This document shows, one piece after another, positions 1-5,729 of a stretch of DNA of 5,730 bases (its first letter is position 1; every line of letters begins with the position of its first letter). The notes under the pieces were generated by a model. It was not told where the DNA came from, did no database searches, and saw only the letters and a program-made list of their open reading frames with translations. The stretch covers positions 1-5,730 of the forward strand of contig JAJZNH010000492.1 in assembly GCA_021811745.1 (NCBI GenBank), written 5' to 3'. A program made the position numbers and the translations under genes. The stretch is from Acidobacteriota bacterium. GTDB taxonomy: Bacteria; Acidobacteriota; Terriglobia; Terriglobales; Acidobacteriaceae.

Positions 1-1
1 C

Positions 2-55
2 TCCATTGAGCCGTGCGGCACGCTCGAAAACGTGGTTGCTCAAGGAAAGCTGTAA
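2..55 (+). CDS. Possible 3' end of a plus-strand gene cut by the window edge
   Basis: One plus-strand frame is open from the left edge to a TAA at 53-55 and reads SIEPCGTLENVVAQGKL. The composition (acidic, amide and small hydrophobic residues, no runs of Arg/Ser/Cys) looks more like a true protein tail than the other frames here. At 17 residues neither family nor function can be assigned. If real, the gene converges on the minus-strand transporter gene ending at 390, and the inverted repeats between them would serve as terminators. The alternative is a chance open frame. Confidence 0.3.
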   Translation, partial: SIEPCGTLENVVAQGKL

Positions 56-66
56 CCGTCGAGCTC

Positions 67-115
67 AGCCGGCACCCTGATCCGCATTCATCCGAAAAGA
101 ATGAGTCTGCCGGCT
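67..115. repeat. Nested inverted repeat
   Basis: AGCCGGCA at 67-74 is perfectly complementary to TGCCGGCT at 108-115. Inside the loop, CATTC at 85-89 pairs with GAATG at 99-103. Together they could fold into a long bulged hairpin 12 bases after the TAA at 53-55. No T-run follows on either strand, so it is not a canonical Rho-independent terminator. It could protect the 3' end of the plus-strand transcript or help terminate it. Confidence 0.3.
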
Positions 116-275
116 GCCTCACGCGTTGCTTAGTTCCTGTGTGGCTAGCAGCCAGACGTGTGAGTTAGTTTTGAAGGGGTCCGGCTTGAGTCGTGCCGAT
201 AAAGCCAGCAGAATCATGGTAGCTTCAGCCTCCAATGGACACATTTCCGCGCTTTTGGACCCTCACAATCGACGG

Positions 276-314
276 CGAGGATGGGATGGGCCGGCAACTC
301 CGCATCCTCGTTTT
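276..314 (+). terminator. Candidate Rho-independent terminator, plus strand
   Basis: CGAGGATG at 276-283 pairs perfectly with CATCCTCG at 303-310. The stem extends, after one bulged G at 302, by GGA 284-286 with TCC 299-301. TTTT follows directly at 311-314. A GC-containing stem plus a T-run is the expected form for a plus-strand terminator. It lies about 220 bases after the nearest plus-strand stop codon, which is rather far and lowers confidence. Confidence 0.35.
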
Positions 315-362
315 GAGTAAGGGTTTTGTCCGCTTCACTGCCTGCAACCATCAGTAATACTA

Positions 363-384
363 GAGTGGCCGGAGCCAGCCACTC
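363..384 (-). terminator. Hairpin just after the transporter gene, likely terminator
   Basis: GAGTGGC at 363-369 and GCCACTC at 378-384 are a perfect 7-base inverted repeat with an 8-base loop. The hairpin begins five bases after the stop codon of the minus-strand transporter gene. On the minus strand it is followed by TAGTATTACTG, which is T-containing but not a clean T-run, so termination may be partial or the structure may stabilise the 3' end. Confidence 0.45.
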
Positions 385-389
385 CGCAT

Positions 390-1691
390 TCACACTGCGG
401 TGATGGGGCGGGATGCATTGATGCGCAGATAAAGCAGTGCGCCGATGATTGACAACCCCGCCATCACAAGGAACGGCGCGTTCCAACCGCTAAACCTCAC
501 CAGATAGGCCGACAGTGTCAGCGAGATGGCTCCACCAATGTTTCCAAACGTGTTCATCACGGAGGACACGGACCCGGCAAAGCTCCCGCCGATGTCAAGA
601 GTGACAGCCCAGGAGACTCCTACTGTCAGCTCCAAACCAAAGATCGCCGCGCAGGAAAGCCCTACGCTGACATATGGGTTTGAGGTCAGGCTTGCCGGCA
701 CCATGCATGCGGCGGAGAGCAGAAAGCCTCCCGATCCCATCAGGCGGCGAGCGGTTTTCAGGTCGTCCCATCGCTTGGCCCAGTGGTCGGATATCCAGCC
801 GCCTAGGATATCGCCGGCTGTTCCTACCAACAGAAGAAGGCTGGAGTAGAAGCTCATCTGCGTCAGATCAAAGCCGCGATGCGCATTCAAATACTTGGGA
901 AACCAAAGCAGGTAAACGAGGAGATTGTAGGCGTAACAGAAGTACATGCCTGACAGGATCCAAATCTGCGGATTATGCAAAATCAGCCGCCATGGTACTG
1001 ACGCCAACCTTCCCCTCCTGCGCGTCTCCTGCCCCACAGCCACCTCAATTAGATTGCGTTCGCCCTCGTTCACTGACCGGTGCTCGGCGGGTGTGTCGCG
1101 GTAATACCAGAACCAGGCAGAGGCCCAGATCAAACCCAGGCTGGAGCAGCAGAGGAAGGCGGACCGCCAGCCCCAGTGAACAATAATAAACACCACCAGA
1201 ATAGGGGTGATTGCCCCACCCAGCCGTGAGCCCGCATGATTCATACCTTGCGCGAGGCCTCGCTCGGAAGGCAGAATCCAGCGCGACAGCGAACTGGTTG
1301 CAATCGGAAACGCACCTGCCTCAGCAGAACCAAAGAGGAACTGGATCGCGGCCATTGAGGCACCGTTCCAGGCCAGCGCAATGGAAGAGGTGAACGTCGA
1401 CCACAAGGTGACGATTAGGGTCAGCGCCCAGCGCGGCCCGATGCGGTCCCCAAGCCACCCGCCGGGAATCTGAAGCAACGCATATCCCCACTGGAAGGCG
1501 CTGAGAATCCAGCCCATGGTCACAATCGAAAAGCCAAATTCCTTCTGGATAGAGGGCACCGCGTTGGAGATGCACACGCGGTCCATGTAAGTGATCATGT
1601 AAGCGAGGATGGTAAAACCGAGCACCCTGTAGCGGATGTGGGTGGGTTTGTCGTCCTCGGACGGCAAAACCGGCTGCGCCTCCGTCGTCAC
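390..1691 (-). CDS. MFS transporter, anion:cation symporter (ACS) type
   Basis: This is an inner-membrane permease of 433 residues, the usual length for a 12-helix major facilitator. The first helix carries YMDRVCIS (residues 35-42), a signature position of the ACS family. Residues 60-87 hold a conserved helix 2 region ending in GGWLGDRIGPR, the MFS loop 2-3 motif (motif A). Residues 118-150 (FLFGSAEAGAFP, then PSERGLAQGM) match helix 4 and the following loop of ACS members. A basic cytoplasmic loop (about 198-240) separates the two six-helix halves. Known relatives carry hexuronates, galactonate, glucarate, phthalates or similar organic anions with protons; the substrate cannot be read here. 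The start is GTG, supported by AAGGCGG at 1699-1705, seven bases upstream. The regulator gene upstream on the same strand is the obvious candidate controller. The family call is firm; the substrate is open. Confidence 0.95.
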   Translation of the reverse strand: MTTEAQPVLPSEDDKPTHIRYRVLGFTILAYMITYMDRVCISNAVPSIQKEFGFSIVTMGWILSAFQWGYALLQIPGGWLGDRIGPRWALTLIVTLWSTFTSSIALAWNGASMAAIQFLFGSAEAGAFPIATSSLSRWILPSERGLAQGMNHAGSRLGGAITPILVVFIIVHWGWRSAFLCCSSLGLIWASAWFWYYRDTPAEHRSVNEGERNLIEVAVGQETRRRGRLASVPWRLILHNPQIWILSGMYFCYAYNLLVYLLWFPKYLNAHRGFDLTQMSFYSSLLLLVGTAGDILGGWISDHWAKRWDDLKTARRLMGSGGFLLSAACMVPASLTSNPYVSVGLSCAAIFGLELTVGVSWAVTLDIGGSFAGSVSSVMNTFGNIGGAISLTLSAYLVRFSGWNAPFLVMAGLSIIGALLYLRINASRPITAV

Positions 1692-1810
1692 TTGCGGTCC
1701 GCCTTTCTCAGGCGAACAAAAAGTCTACACCCGCGGGTTTTCCCAGGAGTTTTCAAATTGGTCAATGACTGAGAAGATAGATTAGTTCCCTCTAAAAGCT
1801 CACGGTAAAG
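1692..1810 (-). promoter_or_regulatory. Leader of the transporter gene with ribosome binding site and dyads
   Basis: The ribosome binding site AAGGCGG (1699-1705) lies seven bases before the GTG start. Two symmetric sites lie further upstream: the 10-base palindrome ACCCGCGGGT at 1729-1738, and ATTGGTCAAT at 1757-1766. The latter contains ATTGGT, a half-site of the ATTGGTNNNACCAAT type bound by some FCD-type GntR proteins such as PdhR. The second half-site is not present, so this is only suggestive. No convincing -35/-10 pair was found by eye. Confidence 0.35.
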
Positions 1811-1864
1811 TTAGCACAAAGTAGAAGCAGGGCGCCAACGGAATGGCGGCGGGGCGCTCAATTG

Positions 1865-1955
1865 GACCTTTTCGAAGGTCGGTTGTGAGGAATCACAGAG
1901 CCTGACATTGCCTGGAGAGGATTCGAGCGGTGCGACTCTTCTTGAATTGTGTCGC
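1865..1955. other. Cluster of three hairpins between regulator and transporter
   Basis: On the plus strand, GACCTT (1865-1870), loop TTCG, AAGGTC (1875-1880) is followed three bases later by TGTGA (1884-1888), loop GGAA, TCACA (1893-1897). A weaker GCGAC (1932-1936)/GTCGC (1951-1955) pair follows. TTCG and GGAA (a GNRA loop) are both classes of stable RNA tetraloop, and this reading applies only to plus-strand RNA. On the minus strand the same DNA lies just after the regulator stop codon and could act as its terminator, but no T-run follows any stem. Short hairpins of this size also arise by chance. Confidence 0.3.
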
Positions 1956-1958
1956 TCC

Positions 1959-2678
1959 TTACGTCCCCGGCGGAAGGGGCGGTTCCATTTGGAACGTTGC
2001 GAGCCAGCGCGTGGCAAACAGCGTGAGACCCTTGCGGACGGTTGTCGTGAACTCCGGTTCCTTTAAACCCTCCAGGGCATCAACCAGCGAATAGTGATCG
2101 CGTCCCATCGCCCCTGTAAGTGGCGCACCGCTGTGAAGAACCGCAAATATGAATAGAGGCGCCATCAGCCGGTCCAGTGTCTCGGCAAGATAGGTGTTTC
2201 CCGACAATGCCCAACAGCGCTTGTGGAAGGCATAATCGCGCTCCAAAAAAATCTTGCTATCTCCCGTTTCCCCCGCCTGAACCACAAGATCGATCATGGC
2301 CCGAAGTTCGCCAATTTCAGCCTTCGTGACCCGCCTACGTGCCCATTGGAGCGCAAGAAGCTCAAGCTCGACACGCAGCGCATACAGCTGGCGCACTTCG
2401 TCGAGAGAGAACTTGGTCACATAGGTGCCGGTATTGGTCACACGGCGCACAAAACCTTGTCCTTGGAGGGAAATGAGAGCCTCGCGCACCACGGGAGTGC
2501 CCACGTTCATCTGCCGCGCAATCTCGCGTTCCACGATGACATCGCCCGGCTTGAGTTGACCAGAGAAAAAGGCATCCTTGAGCGCATTCGAAACTCGCTC
2601 GCTCAAGGGAAGGGGGGCAATCTCAGCGAAAGTTGGGTGCATGTTTCTGTCGGCGCACATTGCATCAAGTGACCTCAT
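1959..2678 (-). CDS. GntR-family transcriptional regulator, FCD type
   Basis: This is a DNA-binding repressor or activator of 239 residues from this start. Residues 24-88 form the winged helix: LSERVSNALKDAF, then the recognition part EREIARQMNVGTPVVREAL (50-68), then the wing GFVRRVTNTGTYV. Residues about 96-225 form the all-helical FCD effector domain, with LYALRVELELLAL (98-110), the metal/ligand motif DYAFH (Asp148, His152) followed by LSGN, and DHYSLVDAL with His195. The third histidine usual near the C-terminal end of metal-binding FCD domains is not seen: residues 214-222 read VRKGLTLFA. The start is uncertain. The frame is open up to an ATG at 2810, but those extra 44 residues are Cys/Arg/Pro-rich and untypical. 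ATG at 2660 and 2642 are also possible, and the latter gives the most usual N-terminal length. It probably regulates the transporter downstream; FCD proteins commonly sense carboxylic or sugar acids. Confidence 0.93.
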   Translation of the reverse strand: MRSLDAMCADRNMHPTFAEIAPLPLSERVSNALKDAFFSGQLKPGDVIVEREIARQMNVGTPVVREALISLQGQGFVRRVTNTGTYVTKFSLDEVRQLYALRVELELLALQWARRRVTKAEIGELRAMIDLVVQAGETGDSKIFLERDYAFHKRCWALSGNTYLAETLDRLMAPLFIFAVLHSGAPLTGAMGRDHYSLVDALEGLKEPEFTTTVRKGLTLFATRWLATFQMEPPLPPGT

Positions 2679-2682
2679 TATA
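2677..2682 (-). promoter_or_regulatory. Perfect TATAAT box overlapping a candidate regulator start codon
   Basis: The minus strand reads CATATAATGAGG, so the last AT of TATAAT begins the ATG at 2678. No good -35 hexamer lies 16-18 bases upstream (the sequence there is C/T-rich) and there is no TG extension. If this is the true -10 element, transcription would start about seven bases downstream and translation must begin at 2660 or 2642, giving a very short leader. If not, the ATG at 2678 may be used, with the weak GGATAGG as its binding site. Confidence 0.3.
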
Positions 2683-2742
2683 TGCCTATCCCGACAAAAG
2701 GGGAGATAGGAAGCCCCGCCGCAAGCGGCAGGATTGCGCCCG

Positions 2743-2771
2743 CAAGGCCTTGAGATCGCTGATTGGCCTTG
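2743..2771. repeat. Inverted repeat in the regulator upstream region
   Basis: CAAGGCC at 2743-2749 pairs with GGCCTTG at 2765-2771. The left arm is also part of the perfect 10-base palindrome CAAGGCCTTG at 2743-2752. The site lies in the 213-base gap between the regulator and the Cys/His-rich gene, 65-93 bases upstream of the ATG at 2678. It could be an operator or a transcript-end structure of the upstream operon. Palindromes of this length are expected several times by chance in a window this size. Confidence 0.25.
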
Positions 2772-2891
2772 GCCGTTGTGCAATGAACATGGGCGGCTGC
2801 AAGGCACCATCTGTAATTAGGCTGGGTTTCGAATGATTCACGGCCGTAACTTGCCTGGTAGGCAGGCAGGTAGCAACCAGTGAAGGAAAGG

Positions 2892-3572
2892 CTACACCGA
2901 ATGACCCATGCGTGCGCTCTCCAGAATCCTCTTGGCGCGTGCGGGGTTGAAAACTCCACACGAGCAAAAGCGCGTCAGTACGGCCGCGGCCTGCTCCGGA
3001 GTGCGGCGGTTTTCCTTCACAAAGCCCACCATCTTCTTCGCAAGTGAATGGCTGACCATGCCGTGCCCGCACATGGTCGAGAGCATCGCTACCGGCGCCT
3101 CCGGAATCCCATCCGTATTCCCTTCGAAGCCCAGCGAATAGCCCACGCTATGCCGCGGGATGCCAGCATAGCGGCAGCAATTCTTTGCCCCTTCAATGGA
3201 AGTCGAGACATTGACGCTGATGCCCAGATCTTCCTCTCTTACCCGTTTGACGAAGCGCTCGGCCGCCTCTTCATTGTCGAAGACAGCAGCGCACGTGGCC
3301 GGCGAGTTGATGCCGCGAATCACGGCCTGGAAATCGGGTTTGTTGTCACGCTTCCAATGAGCCATTGGGCCAAGATGCTTGGACGGCCGAATGGAACCTC
3401 CATGGCGGGAATCGCCCATGTTGACCGGCTTGAAGTCCAGCGCCAACGTGAGGAATCGCTGGAGCTTGGGGATCGTATCCGGATCTTTCTTCATCCTGGT
3501 GGGGATGGCGAAGACGATAAAGTCGTCCTTGAAGCTTTCGGCTTGGCCGAAGCGATGCAGTGTGTTCGTCAT
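2892..3572 (-). CDS. Conserved-looking Cys/His-rich protein of unknown function
   Basis: I do not recognise this 226-residue protein. It has no signal peptide and no membrane segment, so it is probably cytoplasmic. The distinctive part is the C-terminal half: NCCRYAGIPRHS (residues 131-142, Cys132, Cys133, His141), MCGHGMVSH (167-175, Cys168, His170, His175) and RFCSCGVFNPARAKRIL (201-217, Cys203, Cys205). Cys94 and His57, His66 and His72 lie earlier. This clustering suggests a metal or iron-sulfur site, which is inference. The start codon overlaps the stop of the ferredoxin gene as ATGA, and GAGGGGGT precedes it at good spacing, so the two are almost certainly co-translated. CGHG also occurs in proline racemases, but the rest of the protein does not fit them. 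The COG2043/DUF169 family was considered and its usual motifs were not found. Confidence 0.88.
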   Translation of the reverse strand: MTNTLHRFGQAESFKDDFIVFAIPTRMKKDPDTIPKLQRFLTLALDFKPVNMGDSRHGGSIRPSKHLGPMAHWKRDNKPDFQAVIRGINSPATCAAVFDNEEAAERFVKRVREEDLGISVNVSTSIEGAKNCCRYAGIPRHSVGYSLGFEGNTDGIPEAPVAMLSTMCGHGMVSHSLAKKMVGFVKENRRTPEQAAAVLTRFCSCGVFNPARAKRILESARMGHSV

Positions 3573-4453
3573 ACGTGAACTACCCCCTCAACTGGCTCGT
3601 TGACCTGCTTCCCTGTTGGTTGCGCCTGAGTAGCCTCAGTGCCGACCGGCATCTGAACCAAGCGGCCAAGCCCGATATTTGTCTTGGCACGCTGCGGATC
3701 GTAGCCCAGCCGTCTCAGAATGGGCGCCACAACGGACTCGTCGCCCTTCTCGTCGCAGCGTGTGGCCACGCCCAGCACGACCACCGTCTTCAGATCCTTT
3801 TCCACTGACCAGACCAGCCGGATCACCTCTTCTGCACGTTCTACCGGGACCTTGATTTCCACGATGGCCGAGAGCACCTTTTCATCGAGAATGTCTGGGC
3901 GCAAGGTGCCGGAAGGGATGTCCGACATCAGGGAGGTGATGGGATTGCACTTCTCGAAACTGACATTAGCCTTGGCCAGTGCCCAGCACATCTTTTGAAT
4001 ATCGTGGAGGCGGACGCCCACACCGGGACGGCCAAACTCAATGGTGAAGCCCACCTCACCGACCTTGACCCTTCCGGTCACGTCGTTGGTCTTCACTTCC
4101 TCAGTACCGCGACCCTCTACGCCTGTGGACTCGTGCGGAACACTTGGGTCCGAGAAGGCCCGCCGCACCACACGCGGCCATGAGAGCTCGTCCGGTTCGA
4201 ATGCCGCCGTCGGGCATACATCCGGCTCGGGATCGAAGCGGATTTTGAGTGCCGCTAAAACTCCGCGGATCGAACGAACCATGGTCGGACTCAGGTGTTC
4301 CTGGCTGAGCCCGTTGAAGCAGGTATAGCACTCAACGCATTCATTACGGTCGATGGTGGCCCTCTTCATCACCGGGTCGATATAGATGGCATTCATCGGG
4401 CATACATAGGTGCAGTTTCCACATGCCACGCATTTCTTTGGATTGATCTTCAT
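3569..4453 (-). CDS. Dicluster [4Fe-4S] ferredoxin-domain protein with long uncharacterised C-terminal domain
   Basis: This 294-residue soluble protein probably carries electrons or supports an iron-sulfur enzyme. Residues 1-85 form a bacterial 2[4Fe-4S] ferredoxin fold. Motif one is Cys8-x2-Cys11-x2-Cys14-x3-Cys18-Pro. Motif two is Cys39-x2-Cys42-x2-Cys45, and its fourth ligand is most likely Cys80 in CPTAA, so an insert of about 31 residues separates the third and fourth cysteines compared with the usual three-residue gap. Residues 86-265 form a domain I cannot name. It contains RAFSDPSVPHESTG (98-111), GRGTEEVKTNDVTGR (114-128), FGRPGVGVR (140-148) and GVATRCDEKGDESVVAPIL (228-246), with additional Cys156, Cys169 and Cys233. 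Residues 193-230 have an alternating strand/helix look, possibly ACT-like, which is weak. The last 30 residues are low-complexity. The start is ATG, with GGGGGA ten bases upstream. It overlaps the next gene by four bases. Confidence 0.92.
   Translation of the reverse strand: MKINPKKCVACGNCTYVCPMNAIYIDPVMKRATIDRNECVECYTCFNGLSQEHLSPTMVRSIRGVLAALKIRFDPEPDVCPTAAFEPDELSWPRVVRRAFSDPSVPHESTGVEGRGTEEVKTNDVTGRVKVGEVGFTIEFGRPGVGVRLHDIQKMCWALAKANVSFEKCNPITSLMSDIPSGTLRPDILDEKVLSAIVEIKVPVERAEEVIRLVWSVEKDLKTVVVLGVATRCDEKGDESVVAPILRRLGYDPQRAKTNIGLGRLVQMPVGTEATQAQPTGKQVNEPVEGVVHV
3582..3589 (-). promoter_or_regulatory. Ribosome binding site of the Cys/His-rich gene
   Basis: GAGGGGGT on the minus strand leaves nine bases before the ATG at 3572. 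It lies inside the last codons of the ferredoxin gene and fixes the start of the downstream gene at the ATGA overlap. It is the strongest purine-rich site in the window. Confidence 0.7.
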
Positions 4454-4491
4454 AGTGTCAGAATCCCCCGTATGGGAACGCTGCTGTTCAT
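4450..4491 (-). other. Possible 13-codon leader ORF overlapping the ferredoxin start
   Basis: An ATG at 4491 opens MNSSVPIRGILTL and ends at a TGA that overlaps the ferredoxin ATG in an ATGA arrangement. The same frame is open further upstream to 4674, but with an unlikely composition. Upstream bases (ACGGAACG) give at best a weak binding site. Translational coupling from a leader peptide is possible; a chance overlap is more likely. Confidence 0.15.
4464..4469 (-). promoter_or_regulatory. Ribosome binding site of the ferredoxin-domain gene
   Basis: GGGGGA on the minus strand lies ten bases before the ATG at 4453. It supports this start, from which the protein begins MKINPKKC, the typical distance to the first ferredoxin cysteine. 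No clear -35/-10 promoter was seen in the 250 bases upstream. Confidence 0.55.
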
Positions 4492-5095
4492 CGTTCCGTT
4501 GGGCTTGAAAATTGATTCTTGCTGCAAGGGCACACCAGACTCCTTGGAGTAGCAGTGAGAAGAATGCCCCGATTCAAGCAGAAAAGCTCCACCCGAAGCC
4601 TCCTCCGAGCAGGACTCTCTTCGAGTGGTGACCTCCCTGTGACCTGCCGCCGTTTCCAGACCGCCGGTCCACACATGACTCGCCGCTTATTTGGCTCTTG
4701 GGTGCGATGCTTCTAGACCTCGTACTGAAAGCATCCCTTCAGGTGAAACGCCTCTCCTGACCTGCCGCGCCTACTCAACAACCGGCTGCGCTGGCGGTCG
4801 TCTTCCGATGAATTATAGATGATCGTGCAGATGGTGCATGAGTTTGCCATGCGCGCAACCTGGTATGGATGACCCCCGAATCCGCGGAGAAACTCTTCCG
4901 GAAACAGCTTAGCTGCTCTTGCCATGATTGGGCGAGAGTACCGGCTGAAGCATAGGCGCCACGGATTATATCCAATGAGGCGGTCCAAAAGGTTGCAAAA
5001 TAAGAGGATTACTGCCTGAAGCATCGCTAATTTCCTTGCCTGGCTGAGTTGCGGGATGCCACCAACAGGTTCTCTTCCAAGCAAAAGCCGAGCCG
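4492..5095. other. About 600 bases without a convincing gene
   Basis: Minus-strand frames of 74 residues (4450-4674) and 123 residues (4713-5084, TTG start, no binding site) are open but look like no family I know. The second has a hydrophobic stretch (LAMLQAVILLFCNLLDRLIG) followed by Arg-rich and Cys-containing sequence. Two exact TATAAT hexamers occur on the minus strand, one at 4965-4970, but neither has a matching -35 element. Part of this may be the upstream regulatory region of the ferredoxin operon; part may be decayed coding sequence. Confidence 0.5.
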
Positions 5096-5694
5096 TTACG
5101 ACACCGCGTCATCCGCTGGTCTTTCGGTGAGCATGGCGGAGTATCGATTCTCATTGCGGTACGCTTCTTCCAGAGTCTCGCATTGTAAGATAAGAGCTGC
5201 TCACCTCAGCGGGGAGGTCGGCGCGGCCTGCCTGCCGAATGCCCTGCAACATCTCCATCCCGACCGGCCTTTGGCCTTTCAGAATTGGAAGAGTCGTCGG
5301 GGGTGAAGCCGCCTTTGTCCCGCCCGGCACCTGCCATCCAGCGCATGAACCCAATTGACTCCCTACTGCATGCCAGCGCATTCTTCGTTGCGCTTGTCGT
5401 CCTATGGAACCTGCACATGTTAGGGCAAGATGATCTTGCCTGCTTGAATCGGCCCTCCAACGAGTGCTGAAGAAGTAGGCAACCTTCTCATGGACCGCAA
5501 GCACCCTGTGGACATATGCCTCCTGAGGTTGCTATGGCTGTGGCCTGCCTCAGCATCGCAACGGTCTGCAACTCAATTTCTCTGTAGCCCGACGATTGTG
5601 CGTGTGAGCCTGGATGGAGGGATTCTTCGTTCCACTTGGGACAAGCTTGAGAGATCTTGGGACCAGGGCCGACGCATCTAAATTTGGCCGGGGA
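5096..5694 (-). pseudogene. Possible remnant of a decayed minus-strand gene
   Basis: Protein-like stretches appear on the minus strand in successive frames. The open frame 5488-5694 contains GYREIELQTVAMLRQA. A second frame, open 5151-5531, contains QEAYVHRVLAVHEKVAYFF and later GMEMLQGIRQAGRADLPAEV. At about 5200 a third frame (5096-5200) continues as AALILQCETLEEAYR and NENRYSAMLTERPADD, then TAA. The junctions abut or overlap, as expected if single-base insertions or deletions broke one gene. I cannot assign a family; the last stretch only vaguely recalls acyl-CoA hydratase C-termini. No single frame is intact, and plus-strand frames of similar length exist, so this could also be non-coding DNA. 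Confidence 0.25.
5424..5440. repeat. 17-base near-perfect dyad
   Basis: GGCAAGAT at 5424-5431 and ATCTTGCC at 5433-5440 are exact inverted arms around a single G. Its size and compact form resemble an operator for a dimeric regulator. It lies inside the decayed-looking region and no promoter is visible beside it. One such dyad could occur by chance in a window this size. Confidence 0.25.
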
Positions 5695-5714
5695 TCAGGT
5701 TGGCTATCATCAGG

Positions 5715-5729
5715 GTTGCTATATGCAAC
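5715..5729. repeat. Short dyad at the right edge
   Basis: GTTGC (5715-5719) and GCAAC (5725-5729) flank the AT-rich spacer TATAT. This could be half of a promoter or operator region continuing beyond the window, but five-base arms are weak evidence. Confidence 0.15.

Larger units (their letters stand above)
56..389. other. Intergenic region between convergent genes, no gene seen
   Basis: This 334-base stretch lies between the possible plus-strand gene tail and the end of the minus-strand transporter gene. The open frames here are short, rich in Arg, Ser, His and Cys, and lack a convincing ribosome binding site. It holds three inverted repeats, listed separately, which fits a terminator region between convergent genes. 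I see no tRNA or other RNA gene. Confidence 0.6.

Noticed and set aside
167..173. CGHG motif of the 226-residue protein (residue positions given) as evidence for proline racemase
   Set aside because: Only this tetrapeptide matches; the protein is shorter and the remaining racemase motifs are not seen.
126..320. Plus-strand open frame of 64 residues in the left gap
   Set aside because: Composition is Ser/Arg-rich, there is no ribosome binding site, and it overlaps the terminator-like hairpin.
526..1186. Two long plus-strand open frames opposite the transporter gene
   Set aside because: They are shadows of a strongly coding minus-strand gene and are rich in Arg, Pro and Ser with no recognisable motif.
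1884..1897. TGTGA and TCACA resembling a CRP site
   Set aside because: The spacer is four bases, not the six bases of CRP sites, so it is better read as a hairpin.
2679..2810. Extension of the regulator by 44 residues to an upstream ATG
   Set aside because: The extension is Cys/Arg/Pro-rich, untypical for FCD-type GntR proteins, and runs through the TATAAT box and the inverted repeat region.
3048..3578. 176-residue plus-strand frame opposite the Cys/His-rich gene
   Set aside because: It mirrors the minus-strand codons; the minus-strand gene has a strong ribosome binding site and operon overlap, whereas this frame has neither.
4194..4202. GGTTCGAAT resembling the T-loop of a tRNA
   Set aside because: It lies inside the ferredoxin-domain gene and no acceptor stem, anticodon arm or D arm surrounds it.
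4569..5452. 13-base inverted match CCGATTCAAGCAG (4569-4581) with CTGCTTGAATCGG (5440-5452), as possible ends of a mobile element
   Set aside because: One such match is near what chance gives in a window of this size; no target-site duplication or transposase gene is seen between the copies.
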